This document shows, in pieces, positions 8,435-18,900 of a stretch of DNA of 64,000 nt (position 1 is its first letter; every line of letters starts with the position of its first letter). The translations under genes and the position numbers were made by a program. The notes under the pieces were generated by a model that was not told the origin of the DNA, ran no database searches, and saw only the letters and a list, made by a program, of their open reading frames with translations. Origin of the DNA: Flavobacterium sinopsychrotolerans (lineage in GTDB: Bacteria; Bacteroidota; Bacteroidia; Flavobacteriales; Flavobacteriaceae); the NCBI RefSeq assembly GCF_900110375.1, contig NZ_FODN01000001.1:62001-126000 (forward strand), in the 5' to 3' direction.

Positions 8435-9229
8435 TTGAAAGTCTTGAAACAAATCACTTCGATACAAAACCCATATATCAAATCTTTAGTGCAATTGCAG
8501 GAAAAAGCGAAAGCACGCAAACAGTCCGGTACTTTTTTAATGGAGGGAAAACGCGAAATTTCGATTGCCATCAAAGGCGGTTACGAAATGGAAACGCTAT
8601 TATTTTTACCAGAGATTTGTTCAGAAACGGATGCCAGAGCATTATCCAAAAATGCGGAACTGATTGAAATCAACAAAGAAGTCTATCAAAAACTGGCGTA
8701 TCGTGATACCACCGAAGGAATTTTGGCTGTAGCCAAAACCAAATCGATGCAATTATCCGATTTGAAATTATCTGAAAATCCTTTGATTCTGGTTGCCGAA
8801 GCTCCCGAAAAACCAGGAAACATTGGTGCTTTATTACGTACCGCCGATGCTGCAAATCTGGATGCGGTGATTATTGCCAATCCAAAAAGCGATTTATACA
8901 ATCCAAATATTGTGCGTTCCAGCGTGGGTTGTTTGTTTACCAAGCAAATTGCAACTGGAACCACATCAGAAATTATTGCTTTTTTGAAAGAAAGAAAAAT
9001 CAATTTTTATTGTGCAACTTTACAAAATTCGACATCGTATCACACGCAGGACTACACGACTCCAACGGCATTAGTCGTAGGAACTGAAGCCACCGGATTG
9101 ACGGAAGAATGGAGAAAAGAAGCGACCCAAAATATTATTATTCCGATGCAAGGCGAAATAGATTCTATGAATGTCTCGGTTGCCGCAGCCATCTTGATTT
9201 TTGAAGCCAAAAGACAAAGAGGGTTTTAG
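8435..9229 (+). CDS. TrmH/SpoU family RNA 2'-O-methyltransferase
   Basis: 264 residues. The N-terminal substrate-binding domain (SIQNPYIKSLVQLQEKAKARKQSGTF, then FLMEGKREI) is followed by the SPOUT trefoil-knot domain with all three signature motifs: EAPEKPGNIGALLRTADAANLDAV (motif 1, catalytic Arg/Asn), VVGTEATGLT (motif 2) and IPMQGEIDSMNVSVAAAILIFE (motif 3). It transfers methyl from SAM to a ribose 2'-OH in rRNA (RlmB-like) or tRNA; the target cannot be fixed. There is no ATG start; candidates are TTG 8435 and TTG 8444. Confidence 0.9.
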   Translation: MKVLKQITSIQNPYIKSLVQLQEKAKARKQSGTFLMEGKREISIAIKGGYEMETLLFLPEICSETDARALSKNAELIEINKEVYQKLAYRDTTEGILAVAKTKSMQLSDLKLSENPLILVAEAPEKPGNIGALLRTADAANLDAVIIANPKSDLYNPNIVRSSVGCLFTKQIATGTTSEIIAFLKERKINFYCATLQNSTSYHTQDYTTPTALVVGTEATGLTEEWRKEATQNIIIPMQGEIDSMNVSVAAAILIFEAKRQRGF

Positions 9230-9283
9230 ATTTAAAAACAAAAAACAGTAAAGATTTACCATTTTATTAAATACATAGATACT

Positions 9284-10831
9284 ATGAAAAATAAATTATT
9301 CATTGCAATAGCATTAATTTCAACCACTCTTTCTTTCGCACAAATTAGTTCGATTCAAGTGGATGAATTAGTTGATCGCACTTTAAAAACTTTCAATGTT
9401 CCTGGAATTGCAGTGGCAATAGTCAAAGACGGAAAGATTATTCATGCGAAAGGATATGGTGTAAAATCCATTTTGACTAATGAAAAAGTGGATGCGAACA
9501 CGCTTTTTGGAATTGCATCCAACAGCAAAGCGTTTACAAGCGCCGCTTTGGCAATGTTAGTGGATGAAGGAAAAGTAAAATGGGACGACAAAGTCATCAA
9601 ATACCTTCCTAATTTCAAGATGTATAATGACTATGTGACGAATGAATTTACGATCCGGGACTTATTGACGCATAGAAGTGGATTGGGTCTTGGCGCTGGA
9701 GATTTGATGATTTGGCCTGACGGAAGTAATTTTACAGCACAAGATATCATTCAGAATTTACAATATTTAAAACCGGTTTCGGCATTTAGAACGCAATACG
9801 ATTATGACAATTTACTGTACATTGTTGCCGGAGAAGTTATTCGTGTAGCAAGCGGTTTGAGTTGGTGTGATTTTGTAGAAGAACGCATGATGAAACCTTT
9901 AGAAATGAATCATAGCGCCGCTTCTTTTTTACGTTTAAAAGACACTACAAACATTATTGCACCTCACGTTCCTATTGGCGGTAAATTAAAAGTAATCAAA
10001 CGCTACCAAAACCAACTTTTTGATGCGGCAGCTGGTATTTACTCCAGTGTAAATGATTTGAGTAAATGGACCATTATGCAAATGAACAACGGACAATATG
10101 GCGCGGATAACAAGCAATTATTTTCTAAAAAAGAACACGCCGAAATGTGGCAATTACAAACCATAATTCCTGCGACCACGAGACCGCCTTACAACACGCA
10201 TTTCAGTGGTTATGGATTGGGCTGGTTCCTGAGTGATGTAAAAGGATACAAACAAGTAACGCACACCGGCGGATTAGAAGGGATTGTTACGCAAGTGACC
10301 CTTATACCGGAACTGAATCTAGGAATTATTGTATTGACCAATCAGCAATCAGGTGCCGCTTTCAGAGCAATTACCAATACTATAAAAGACAGTTATTTAG
10401 GCATCCTATCCGAGGATTATGTTACTAATTATAGTGCGAGTTTAAAGGATAACGAAGCCTCTGCTGACAAAGTAACCGATGAAGTTTGGGCAACCGTAGC
10501 CAAGAACAAAAAGGACAAAATCAAAATTGATTTCAAAAGCTTTACGGGAACATACAAAGATAATTGGTTTGGAGAAGTCGTACTTTCAGAAAAGAAAGGA
10601 CGATTGTATTTTGCTTCAAAACGTTCTCCACAACTTACCGGTGAAGTTTTTTTCTACAAAGACACTAATTATGTGGTGAAATGGGACAATGCCTATTTTC
10701 ATGCTGATGCCCATTTATTTTTTGAATGCGATGCCACTGGAAAAGCAGTAAGATTAACCATGAAACCCATTTCTGAGCTAACTGATTTTAGTTATGATTT
10801 TCAGGACTTGGATTTTAGTAAAGTGCAATAA
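9284..10831 (+). CDS. Secreted serine hydrolase, class C beta-lactamase/esterase-like, with C-terminal DUF3471-type domain
   Basis: 515 residues with a signal peptide (MKNKLFIAIALISTTLSFAQ). The transpeptidase-fold domain has S-N-S-K at 79-82 (SXXK nucleophile), Y-D-N at 174-176 and H-T-G at 327-329 in place of KTG, the pattern of the penicillin-binding-protein-like/esterase branch rather than true AmpC. After residue about 370 a separate beta-rich domain (FTGTYKDNWFGEVVLSEKKG) resembles DUF3471. It should act in the periplasm on peptides or esters; it cannot be called an antibiotic resistance gene from sequence. Monocistronic. Confidence 0.88.
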   Translation: MKNKLFIAIALISTTLSFAQISSIQVDELVDRTLKTFNVPGIAVAIVKDGKIIHAKGYGVKSILTNEKVDANTLFGIASNSKAFTSAALAMLVDEGKVKWDDKVIKYLPNFKMYNDYVTNEFTIRDLLTHRSGLGLGAGDLMIWPDGSNFTAQDIIQNLQYLKPVSAFRTQYDYDNLLYIVAGEVIRVASGLSWCDFVEERMMKPLEMNHSAASFLRLKDTTNIIAPHVPIGGKLKVIKRYQNQLFDAAAGIYSSVNDLSKWTIMQMNNGQYGADNKQLFSKKEHAEMWQLQTIIPATTRPPYNTHFSGYGLGWFLSDVKGYKQVTHTGGLEGIVTQVTLIPELNLGIIVLTNQQSGAAFRAITNTIKDSYLGILSEDYVTNYSASLKDNEASADKVTDEVWATVAKNKKDKIKIDFKSFTGTYKDNWFGEVVLSEKKGRLYFASKRSPQLTGEVFFYKDTNYVVKWDNAYFHADAHLFFECDATGKAVRLTMKPISELTDFSYDFQDLDFSKVQ

Positions 10832-10930
10832 TAATGTTGAATGTCACATTTGTTATTTACACCCATAAACCCTTTTTTACTTGCATATCTCCTAACTAAT
10901 TTCTATTTTTAGAAAATGAACCATGCCGTT

Positions 10931-13153
10931 ATGACAGAAATAGATATAGAAAAAGAAAATAAAGCAATTGCTCAAGAATACAAAGAGTTACTTCGTATAA
11001 GCTACCAAACGTTAAGCGATGAGGACAAAAAACTGATTCGAAAAGCATTTGACGTATCAGTAGAGGCTCACAAAGAGCAACGAAGAAAATCCGGTGAAGC
11101 CTATATTTTCCACCCTATTGCTGTAGCAAAAATTGTTGCGTCAGAAATAGGTTTGGGAGCAACATCTATTGCAGCTGCATTATTGCATGATGTTGTTGAG
11201 GATACTCCAACTACAGTTCAGGACATCGAACGTTTGTTTAATCCTAAAGTCGCTCAAATCGTTGAAGGATTGACAAAAATATCAATGGTGCAAAGAGATT
11301 TGAATGTTTCCATGCAAGCCGAAAATTTTCGCAAAATGATATTGACGCTGAACGATGATGTGCGTGTAATTCTCATTAAACTAGCCGATCGATTGCATAA
11401 TATGCAAACAATGGATTCGATGCAAGAGGACAAACAAACTAAAATTGCATCTGAAACTTTGTACATATATGCTCCATTAGCGCATCGACTGGGGTTATAC
11501 AACATCAAAACCAAGTTGGAAGATTTAGGGTTAAAATATACGGAACCGGCTGTTTATAATGATATTGTAAGTAAAATAAAAGAAACCAAAGAAGAGCAAG
11601 ATGCTTACATTGAAGATATTTCTAATGTTTTAAAAGCATCATTAGACCTCGAAGGAATTGATTATATTATAAAAGGCCGACCAAAATCTATTTATTCGAT
11701 TCGCAGAAAAATGAAAGCGCAAAACGTAAGCTTTGATGAAGTGTATGATAAATTTGCGTTGCGCATTGTGTATAAATCAAATCCTCATGACGAGAAGTTT
11801 ATCGCCTGGAAAATTTATTCAATTGTAACCGATCATTACAGACCGAGTCCAAGCCGTTTGCGTGACTGGATTTCATCTCCGAAATCTACCGGTTACGAAG
11901 CCCTGCACATTACTGTTATGGGGCCAAAAGGGCGATGGGTTGAAGTACAAGTTCGAAGCGAACGCATGGATGAAATTGCGGAAAAAGGATATGCCGCACA
12001 TTACAAATATAAAAACGGAGCTACCGAAGAAAGTGGCCTGGATGTTTGGTTAAATTTATTAAAAGAAGCACTCGAAAATTCCGAAACAAATGCAGTAGAT
12101 TTTGTGGAAGATTTCAAAATGAATTTATATTCCAAAGAAATCTTTGTGTTTACTCCAAAAGGAGAGATAAAATCGCTACCAAAAGGAGCTACTTCACTGG
12201 ATTTTGCGTTTAGCATTCACTCTGAAATAGGAATTCGCACCAGAGGAACGCGCGTCAATGGGAAATTAGTCCCTTTGAATTTCGAATTAAAAAGCGGCGA
12301 TCAAATAGAAGTTATTACTTCTCAACATCAAAAACCAACCGTCAACTGGCTGGATTATGTAACGACTTCGAGAGCCAAAACAAAGATAAAAAACGTTCTA
12401 AACGAAAATACCAAGAAAATTGGCGAAGAAGGAAAAGAACTGCTGACCCGAAAATTAAAACATTTAAAAATAACATTGAGCGAACAAGTGATTAACGAAT
12501 TAGTCAACTTTTTCAAATTAAAAACAAGCTTAGATTTATTTTACAGAGTGGGAATTGGCGCCATTGAGAACCAGCAACTCAAAGATTACGCAGCACAAAA
12601 GAGCAACACTTTTATTAATTTCTTCAAAAATAAAATAAAACGTTCCGCGAGTGCAACCGCAGACGAAGATATTCACAAACCAATAATAAGCAGCAATTAT
12701 GACATGCTTGTTTTTGGGAAAGAACATGACAAACTGGATTATAAATTATCCCCTTGTTGCAATCCAATCCCTGGCGATGACGTATTTGGATTTGTCACTA
12801 TAAACGAAGGGATAAAAGTCCATAAAAAAGATTGTCCAAACGCAATAGGAATGCAATCCAACTATGCCTATAGAATAATGACGGCCAAATGGATTGATTC
12901 TTCGCAAGAAGAATTCAAAGCCATCATAAATATAACAGGAATGGACGTTTTAGGACTTACAAACCAATTAACTAAAGTGATTTCAAATAATATGCATGTT
13001 AATATTCAGAGCATTTCTTTAAGCACAGATGCAGGTATATTTCATGGGCAAGTTGCCGTAATTGTTCAAAACAATACGATATTAAAGAAATTAATCAATA
13101 ACATCAAAAAAATTGACGGAATTGATAAGGTTACCAGAGTTTATAAAACTTAG
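10931..13153 (+). CDS. rsh: Bifunctional (p)ppGpp synthetase/hydrolase (RelA/SpoT, Rsh)
   Basis: About 740 residues with the full Rsh order: an HD hydrolase domain ([31 protein letters not shown]), a synthetase domain ([57 protein letters not shown]), a TGS domain ([29 protein letters not shown]), a zinc-finger/helical part with [15 protein letters not shown] and a C-terminal ACT domain. Both catalytic sites look intact, so it should make and degrade the stringent-response alarmone. I prefer ATG 10931 ([10 protein letters not shown]) to ATG 10916 because the latter adds five unrelated residues. A weak promoter (TTG 10881, TATTTTTA 10904) lies just upstream. Confidence 0.96.
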   Translation: MTEIDIEKENKAIAQEYKELLRISYQTLSDEDKKLIRKAFDVSVEAHKEQRRKSGEAYIFHPIAVAKIVASEIGLGATSIAAALLHDVVEDTPTTVQDIERLFNPKVAQIVEGLTKISMVQRDLNVSMQAENFRKMILTLNDDVRVILIKLADRLHNMQTMDSMQEDKQTKIASETLYIYAPLAHRLGLYNIKTKLEDLGLKYTEPAVYNDIVSKIKETKEEQDAYIEDISNVLKASLDLEGIDYIIKGRPKSIYSIRRKMKAQNVSFDEVYDKFALRIVYKSNPHDEKFIAWKIYSIVTDHYRPSPSRLRDWISSPKSTGYEALHITVMGPKGRWVEVQVRSERMDEIAEKGYAAHYKYKNGATEESGLDVWLNLLKEALENSETNAVDFVEDFKMNLYSKEIFVFTPKGEIKSLPKGATSLDFAFSIHSEIGIRTRGTRVNGKLVPLNFELKSGDQIEVITSQHQKPTVNWLDYVTTSRAKTKIKNVLNENTKKIGEEGKELLTRKLKHLKITLSEQVINELVNFFKLKTSLDLFYRVGIGAIENQQLKDYAAQKSNTFINFFKNKIKRSASATADEDIHKPIISSNYDMLVFGKEHDKLDYKLSPCCNPIPGDDVFGFVTINEGIKVHKKDCPNAIGMQSNYAYRIMTAKWIDSSQEEFKAIINITGMDVLGLTNQLTKVISNNMHVNIQSISLSTDAGIFHGQVAVIVQNNTILKKLINNIKKIDGIDKVTRVYKT

Positions 13154-13255
13154 AAAAGTTTCAAGTTTTTCTGTCAGAAATATGTTTTCCAACTTGTATC
13201 CGAACAAACTTGAAACTAAACAAACCGGAAACTTTAAACTTTAAACTAAAAAATT

Positions 13256-13263
13256 TATCTTTG
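13256..13263 (+). promoter_or_regulatory. TAnnTTTG -7 box of fur
   Basis: TATCTTTG ends 6 nt before the ATG at 13270. If used, transcription would start at or next to the start codon, giving an almost leaderless mRNA, and it excludes the TTG at 13210 as the start. Confidence 0.5.
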
Positions 13264-13269
13264 CCAGAT

Positions 13270-13752
13270 ATGACACTCATTTCCACCGATAACACCAAAA
13301 ACCAAGAAATTGTAAAAAATGTTTTTACAATGTATCTTGAAAAAAAAGGACATAGAAAGACTCCTGAACGCTATGCTATCCTTCAGGAAATTTACGATAG
13401 CGAAGAACATTTTGATGTAGAGAATCTTTATATCAAAATGAAAAATAAAAACTATCGTGTGAGTAGAGCAACTCTTTACAACACTATCGAATTATTATTG
13501 GACTGCGCTTTAGTGCGCAAACACCAATTTGGACAAAATCAGGCACATTACGAAAAATCATATTTTGACAAGCAGCACGATCATATTATAATGACTGATA
13601 CGGGTGAAGTAATCGAGTTTTGTGATCCAAGAATTCAAAGTATCAAGAAAACAATTGAAGAAATATTCGATATAGAAATTACCAACCACTCGTTGTATCT
13701 CTATGGAACAAAGAAACAAAAGAACAACTTGGACGAAGAAAATCGTTCATAA
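13270..13752 (+). CDS. fur: Fur family metal-dependent transcriptional regulator
   Basis: 160 residues. Winged-helix DNA-binding domain with [31 protein letters not shown] and the recognition helix [23 protein letters not shown]; dimerisation/metal domain with [32 protein letters not shown] (His/Cys/Glu ligands). The canonical C-terminal CXXC structural zinc site is not apparent. It represses iron-uptake genes when loaded with Fe2+ (family knowledge). The start at 13270 is chosen because residues before it (from TTG 13210) are low complexity and lie upstream of the promoter box. purA follows 31 bp later in the same direction, so the two may be cotranscribed. Confidence 0.93.
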   Translation: MTLISTDNTKNQEIVKNVFTMYLEKKGHRKTPERYAILQEIYDSEEHFDVENLYIKMKNKNYRVSRATLYNTIELLLDCALVRKHQFGQNQAHYEKSYFDKQHDHIIMTDTGEVIEFCDPRIQSIKKTIEEIFDIEITNHSLYLYGTKKQKNNLDEENRS

Positions 13753-13783
13753 ACATAAAAACTAACTACAAATAACATTCAGA

Positions 13784-15055
13784 ATGACGGTAGATTTATT
13801 ACTAGGATTACAATGGGGAGATGAAGGAAAAGGAAAAATTGTTGATGTTCTAACTTCAAATTATGATATTATTGCTCGTTTTCAAGGAGGTCCAAATGCA
13901 GGACATACTTTGGAATTTGACGGAATAAAACATGTTCTTAGAACAATTCCTTCCGGTATTTTTCATAAAACTGCAATAAATATCATTGGAAACGGAGTTG
14001 TGATTGATCCTGTAGTTTTTCAAAAAGAAATCGAAGGTCTTGAAAAATTTAATTTAGACATCAAAAGCAAATTAATCATTTCAAGAAAAGCGCATTTAAT
14101 TTTACCAACGCACCGTTTATTAGACGCCGCTTCTGAAGCTTCTAAAGGGAAAGCAAAAATTGGTTCTACATTAAAAGGAATTGGTCCAACGTATATGGAC
14201 AAAACAGGAAGAAATGGTCTTCGTGTAGGTGATATTGAATTAGAAGATTTTGCAGATCGTTACAGAGCTTTGGCTGACAAGCATGAAGCAATGATAAAAT
14301 TTTATGATGTTGCTATCCAATACAATTTAGAGGAATTAGAAAAAGAATTTTTTGAAGCCATCGAAGAATTAAAAAAATTAGATTTTATCGATAGCGAAGA
14401 ATATTTACACCAAGCTCAAAAAGCAGGTAAATCAATATTATGTGAAGGTGCTCAAGGTTCATTATTAGATGTTGATTTTGGAACGTATCCATTTGTAACT
14501 TCATCTAACACTACCGCTGCTGGCGCTTGTACCGGCTTAGGGATTGCTCCAAATAAAATCAAGGAAGTATACGGGATTTTCAAAGCTTACGTAACACGCG
14601 TAGGAAGTGGTCCGTTCCCTACTGAACTTTTTGACGAAGATGGTGCTACTATGGCACGTGTAGGAAATGAATTTGGATCTGTAACCGGAAGACAAAGACG
14701 TTGTGGCTGGTTAGACTTAGTAGCACTTAAATACGCTGTTCAGGTTAATGGTGTAACGCAACTGATGATGATGAAAGGTGATGTACTTTCAGGATTTGAA
14801 ACATTGAAAGTATGTACGGAATACAATTATAAAGGAGAGAAAATTTCTCATTTCCCTTATAACATCGAACCAGAAAATGTAACTCCGGTATATCAGGATT
14901 TCAAAGGATGGAAACAAGACTTAACGGGTATGACAACTTACGATGAATTACCGACAGAGTTGAAAGAATACATTGCATTCATTGAAAAAGAAGTTGAAGT
15001 TCCTATCAAAATAGTTTCTGTAGGTCCAGACAGAAAGCAAACTATTCTGAAATAA
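13784..15055 (+). CDS. purA: Adenylosuccinate synthetase
   Basis: 423 residues. GTP-dependent ligation of IMP and aspartate, the first committed step from IMP to AMP. The P-loop [14 protein letters not shown] is at residues 8-21, followed by [15 protein letters not shown] (IMP site), [54 protein letters not shown] and [17 protein letters not shown]. Full length for the family. It lies directly after fur and is followed by a strong intrinsic terminator. Confidence 0.98.
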   Translation: MTVDLLLGLQWGDEGKGKIVDVLTSNYDIIARFQGGPNAGHTLEFDGIKHVLRTIPSGIFHKTAINIIGNGVVIDPVVFQKEIEGLEKFNLDIKSKLIISRKAHLILPTHRLLDAASEASKGKAKIGSTLKGIGPTYMDKTGRNGLRVGDIELEDFADRYRALADKHEAMIKFYDVAIQYNLEELEKEFFEAIEELKKLDFIDSEEYLHQAQKAGKSILCEGAQGSLLDVDFGTYPFVTSSNTTAAGACTGLGIAPNKIKEVYGIFKAYVTRVGSGPFPTELFDEDGATMARVGNEFGSVTGRQRRCGWLDLVALKYAVQVNGVTQLMMMKGDVLSGFETLKVCTEYNYKGEKISHFPYNIEPENVTPVYQDFKGWKQDLTGMTTYDELPTELKEYIAFIEKEVEVPIKIVSVGPDRKQTILK

Positions 15056-15062
15056 GATTACC

Positions 15063-15094
15063 AAACGTCCCGATAAATCGGGACGTTTTTTTTT
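15063..15094 (+). terminator. Intrinsic terminator of purA
   Basis: 11-bp inverted repeat AACGTCCCGAT / ATCGGGACGTT with a 2-nt centre, followed by a run of eight to nine T. Confidence 0.9.
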
Positions 15095-15126
15095 CCTCTC
15101 CCCAACCCTCTCCAAAGGAAAGGGAG
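15095..15126 (+). repeat. Dispersed C-rich palindromic repeat, copy 1
   Basis: CCTCTCCCCAACCC then TCTCCAAAGGAAAGGGAG. Two further copies (57667-57699 and inverted 57744-57774) occur 42 kb away upstream of mutA. The core CCCTCTCCAAAGGAAAGGG is itself an imperfect palindrome. It sits immediately behind the purA terminator. Confidence 0.75.
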
Positions 15127-15194
15127 TCGAGACTGGATTATTTTTTACTAATAATTTTCTACTTAAACAGAAAAAAAATACTTTCAATACATCC

Positions 15195-15776
15195 ATGAAA
15201 AACCCAACTATCAAAATACAAAAAACCGAATTGCTATCTGACAATTGGTATATCTTAAACAAAGTAACTTTTGACTATCAAAAAAAAGACGACTCGTGGA
15301 TTACCCAAAAAAGAGAAGTCTATGATAGAGGAAACGGCGCTGCCATTTTATTATACAACACACAACAAAAAACAGTTATTTTAACGCGACAGTTTCGCTT
15401 GCCAACCTACCTTAACGGAAATGAAACCGGAATGATGATTGAGGTTTGTGCCGGGCTTTTGGACGCAGACAATCCGGAGCAATGCATTATTCGAGAAACC
15501 GAAGAAGAAACAGGATACCGTATTACTAAAGTCAAAAAGGTGATGGAAACCTATATGTCTCCAGGTGCTGTAACTGAAATTTTATATTTATTTGTTGGTG
15601 AATACGATGAATCTATGAAAGTAAGCGACGGTGGCGGAGTAGCACATGAAGAAGAAAATATTGATGTAATGGAAATGTCTTTTGACGAAGCATATTCTAT
15701 GATTGAATCTGGTAAAATGCAAGACGCAAAGACGATTATGTTGTTACAGTATGCCAAAATTCATAATTTGGTTTAA
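15195..15776 (+). CDS. Nudix hydrolase, NudK (GDP-mannose pyrophosphatase)-like
   Basis: 193 residues. Nudix box [20 protein letters not shown] followed by EEETGY matches the NudK/ADP-ribose pyrophosphatase variant of GX5EX7REUXEEXGU. Further family features: [31 protein letters not shown] and [21 protein letters not shown]. It probably hydrolyses NDP-sugars such as GDP-mannose. Its stop overlaps the start of the next gene (TAATG), so the two are translationally coupled. Substrate is inferred from subfamily resemblance only. Confidence 0.88.
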   Translation: MKNPTIKIQKTELLSDNWYILNKVTFDYQKKDDSWITQKREVYDRGNGAAILLYNTQQKTVILTRQFRLPTYLNGNETGMMIEVCAGLLDADNPEQCIIRETEEETGYRITKVKKVMETYMSPGAVTEILYLFVGEYDESMKVSDGGGVAHEEENIDVMEMSFDEAYSMIESGKMQDAKTIMLLQYAKIHNLV

Positions 15777-16657
15777 TGAGCAATACGACTAAAGGGGTTT
15801 TGTTTGCCTTATTTGCTACCTTAATGTGGTCCGTAAATATGGTAATTGCCAGTGGCATAAAAGGACACATTCCTCCTGTTGGATTGGCTTTTTGGCGCTG
15901 GACTGTTGCTTGCATCGTTTTGGCTCCATTTGCCATAAAAAGCACTTATGAAAATTTCAAAATTGTAAAGAAACACATTCGGTATCTTACGCTTACAGCA
16001 GTATTGGGCATCACTATTTTTAATACGCTGATTTACTTTGCAGGAAAAACAACGAGTGCCGTCAACTTATCGTTAATCGCAATTTCAATTCCGTTATTTA
16101 TTGTTGTACTCTCCAGAATTATTTTTAAAGAGAAAGTGTCCAATATAAAAATAGTGGGAATTGTAACCATAATCACTGGAGTCCTTGTGCTAATTTCCAA
16201 AGGTTCCATACAAGCATTACTGCATATCAACTTTACTATTGGGGATTTATTAATGCTTGTGGCTTGCTTCTTTTTTGCTTGTTATACAATATTAGTTCGC
16301 AAAAAACCAGATGAATTAAGTCCAAAAGTATTTTTGTTCAGTGTTTTTGTAATTGGTACAATTTTACTGTTCCCGTTTTATATGTATGAACATGTCTATT
16401 ACAAAAAAGTAATTTTTGACACCAAAACAGTCTTGATAACCACGTACGTTGGCGTTTGCGCTTCCTTAATTTCTTTTTATTTATGGAACGAAGCCATTCG
16501 ATTAATTGGTACTTCAAAAACAGCATTGATTTATTATTTGATTCCTGTATTCAGTGGGATTCTGGCGTATTTTTTTCTTAATCAGGCCATTTTGCTCACC
16601 CAAATCATAAGCATGGGAATCATTATTTCCGGGTTATTAATTACGAATAAGAAGTAA
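15776..16657 (+). CDS. EamA/DMT family transporter
   Basis: 293 residues, ten hydrophobic segments, arranged as two EamA repeats of five helices. Begins [24 protein letters not shown] with the typical GLAFWRWTVACIVLAPFA after helix 2. The second repeat includes ICGVCASLISFYLWNEAIRLIGTSKTAL (around residues 220-247). Drug/metabolite or amino-acid exporter in the inner membrane; substrate unknown. Starts 1 nt inside the stop of the Nudix gene. Confidence 0.9.
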   Translation: MSNTTKGVLFALFATLMWSVNMVIASGIKGHIPPVGLAFWRWTVACIVLAPFAIKSTYENFKIVKKHIRYLTLTAVLGITIFNTLIYFAGKTTSAVNLSLIAISIPLFIVVLSRIIFKEKVSNIKIVGIVTIITGVLVLISKGSIQALLHINFTIGDLLMLVACFFFACYTILVRKKPDELSPKVFLFSVFVIGTILLFPFYMYEHVYYKKVIFDTKTVLITTYVGVCASLISFYLWNEAIRLIGTSKTALIYYLIPVFSGILAYFFLNQAILLTQIISMGIIISGLLITNKK

Positions 16658-16675
16658 AAAATATACTTTTTACAA

Positions 16676-16720
16676 AATAAAAAAGCAGAATGAAAAATAA
16701 ATTCATTCTGCTTTTCTATT
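16676..16720. terminator. Bidirectional terminator between the DMT transporter and peroxiredoxin genes
   Basis: Arms AAAAGCAGAATGAA (16681-16694) and TTCATTCTGCTTTT (16702-16715), A-run on the left and T-rich on the right, located between two convergent genes, so it can serve both. Confidence 0.88.
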
Positions 16721-16741
16721 TAAAAAATATACTAAAAATTA

Positions 16742-17380
16742 CTATTTATTAGGCTGTGGTGTCATTCTTAAATAAGGTTTTACTCTTTCGTATCCTTTGG
16801 GAAATTTAGCAGCAATATCTTCGTCCTTAACCGAGGTCGAGATTACCACCTTATCCCCATCTTTCCAGTTTGCCGGTGTTGCTACGCTATATTTTGCTGT
16901 TAATTGCAAACTATCAATTACACGCAATAATTCATCAAAATTTCTACCGGTTGATGCAGGATAGGTTAACGTTAATTTTATTTTTTTGTCTGGTCCAATT
17001 ATAAAAACCGAACGAACGGTGAAACTCTCACTCGCATTGGGATGAATCATATCATATAATTCAGCAATATGCTTGTCTTCATCGGCAATTATAGGGAAAT
17101 TTACAGTTGTATTTTGAGTTTCATTGATGTCTTTAATCCACTCCATATGCGAATCTACACCATCAACACTCAATGCGATTACTTTTACATTTCGTTTTTC
17201 AAATTCAGGATAATAATTCGCAACTGTTCCTAACTCGGTGGTACAAACAGGTGTAAAATCAGCAGGATGGGAGAATAGAACTCCCCAAGAATCTCCTAAC
17301 CATTCATGAAACTTTATTTTTCCTTGTGACGTTTCTGCTTCAAAATCAGGAGCAATATCGCCTAATCGTAATGTTGCCAT
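16742..17380 (-). CDS. Peroxiredoxin, 1-Cys (Prx6) type
   Basis: 212 residues. Peroxidatic Cys46 in the motif HPADFTPVCTTEL, plus VKVIALSVDGVDSHMEWIKD and FIIGPDKKIKLTLTYPASTGRNFDELLRVID, which are typical of the Prx6/YLR109-like group (long C-terminal domain). It reduces peroxides with a thiol or other small reductant in the cytoplasm. No second conserved Cys is visible, consistent with a 1-Cys mechanism. Monocistronic, with its own terminator. Confidence 0.95.
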   Translation of the reverse strand: MATLRLGDIAPDFEAETSQGKIKFHEWLGDSWGVLFSHPADFTPVCTTELGTVANYYPEFEKRNVKVIALSVDGVDSHMEWIKDINETQNTTVNFPIIADEDKHIAELYDMIHPNASESFTVRSVFIIGPDKKIKLTLTYPASTGRNFDELLRVIDSLQLTAKYSVATPANWKDGDKVVISTSVKDEDIAAKFPKGYERVKPYLRMTPQPNK

Positions 17381-17520
17381 AGTAATTTAATTTATTGATT
17401 AGTAACACTGTAAGGTATTGAAATAAAAGCAATAAAGCAGAAAACTAATCTTAAAATTGTACTAATGTTTATGAAAAACAGAAAGCAATACTTCCAAAAA
17501 ATACAATGAGAAAACGAAAT

Positions 17521-17630
17521 GCCCTAGCCCTGATCGCAACGGCATCTCCCGATTTAGAAAAACAAGGCTTTTTCAGCCGTAGTTTTTATTAATCGGGAAT
17601 ACAGTGCAGAGCAGGAGAAAGCTCCTGAAA
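17521..17630 (+). repeat. Modular structured repeat (Flavo-1-like), copy R4
   Basis: Head GCCCTAGCCCTGATCGCAAC, then GGCATC, a central hairpin (CCCGATT...AATCGGG with an inner GGCT/AGCC stem) and tail AGCAGGAGAAAGCTCCT. Related copies at 28010-28120, 42951-43096 and 57219-57326 share the head and tail and differ in the hairpin. It lies on the strand opposite to both flanking genes. Confidence 0.6.
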
Positions 17631-17637
17631 AGAAGTG

Positions 17638-18849
17638 TTATTTTTTCTTTAAATTAGGTAAAAAGAACGCTATAATCCCTATTAAAGGCAAATAGGCGCA
17701 AAGATAATACACATACGTTATGCTGGTGTGATCTGCAAGATTTCCCAATAAAGCGGAACCCAAACCACCCATTCCAAAGGCAAAACCATAGAAAAGACCA
17801 GAAACCATTCCGAGTTTTTTAGGCAATAATTCTTGCGCATAAACCAAGATAGCTGGAAATGCAGAGGAAATTATGATTCCAATTACAACTGACAAAACGC
17901 CTGTCCAAAACAAATCGACATACGGCAACAATAAAGTGAAAGGTGCTGCTCCCAAGACCGAAAACCAAATCACATATTTTCTTCCGAATTTATCACCTAA
18001 CGGTCCGCCAATTAAGGTTCCTATGGCGCAAGAAGCCAAAAATAAAACCAAATGAAATTGCGCTTCCTGAACCGATAATCCAAATTTTTCGATTAAATAA
18101 AACGTAAAATAACTGGACATACTGGCCATGTAAAAGAATTTTGAAAATATCAAAACCAGCAAAATTCCCACCGAAATTACAATCTTCTTTTGGGATAAAT
18201 TAGGCAAATCGATTACGGCTTTTTTTGCACTTCTTAAACTCAAATGGTTTTGGTACCAAAGTGCAATTCTACTCAAGACAATTAATCCGATGATGGCAAC
18301 AACTACAAACCAAATGATGTAATATTGTGAATTAGGAACTACAATTAAGGCGACTAACAAAGGCCCGATGGCCGTTCCGGCATTCCCTCCCAACTGAAAA
18401 ATGGATTGTGCCAAACCTCGCTTTCCACCTGATGCCAAAAAGGAGATTCGGGAAGCTTCCGGATGAAAAATAGAAGAACCAATTCCGACTAAAACCACCG
18501 AAATTATAATCATTTCAAAACTGGAAGCATACGATAAACATACAATTCCGGATAAAGTAAACAACATTCCGAAAATTTGAGAAAAAGGTTTTGGTTTTTT
18601 ATCGGTATACAAACCAACCAAAGGCTGCAATATAGAGGCCGCCAATTGATACGCCAAGGTGATTAATCCGATTTGTGTGAAGCTTAAATTGAAATTTTCC
18701 TTCAAAATAGGATACGCTGCCGGAATTACGGACTGCAACAAATCGTTCAATAAATGGGCAAATGCGATTGAAAATAGAATGGAATAAACTGTTTGCTGCG
18801 CAATAGGAGTTGTCTCTGTTTTAGAAACAGTATCAAGAGATGCATTCAT
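17638..18849 (-). CDS. fsr: MFS transporter, fosmidomycin-resistance (Fsr) family
   Basis: 403 residues, twelve membrane segments. Strong Fsr signature: FAHLLNDLLQSVIPAAYPIL, FTQIGLITLAYQLAASILQP, VGIGSSIFHPEASRISF and GGKRGLAQSIFQLGGNAGTA, which resemble E. coli Fsr closely as I recall it. Motif A-like GGPLGDKFGRKYVIW joins helices 8 and 9. Proton-driven efflux in the inner membrane; E. coli Fsr exports fosmidomycin, but the natural substrate here is unknown. Start ATG at 18849. Confidence 0.9.
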   Translation of the reverse strand: MNASLDTVSKTETTPIAQQTVYSILFSIAFAHLLNDLLQSVIPAAYPILKENFNLSFTQIGLITLAYQLAASILQPLVGLYTDKKPKPFSQIFGMLFTLSGIVCLSYASSFEMIIISVVLVGIGSSIFHPEASRISFLASGGKRGLAQSIFQLGGNAGTAIGPLLVALIVVPNSQYYIIWFVVVAIIGLIVLSRIALWYQNHLSLRSAKKAVIDLPNLSQKKIVISVGILLVLIFSKFFYMASMSSYFTFYLIEKFGLSVQEAQFHLVLFLASCAIGTLIGGPLGDKFGRKYVIWFSVLGAAPFTLLLPYVDLFWTGVLSVVIGIIISSAFPAILVYAQELLPKKLGMVSGLFYGFAFGMGGLGSALLGNLADHTSITYVYYLCAYLPLIGIIAFFLPNLKKK

Positions 18850-18900
18850 ATTTTATAAAACTTTATTACTAATTATCGGTTCAGATTCAGCATTTAAAAA

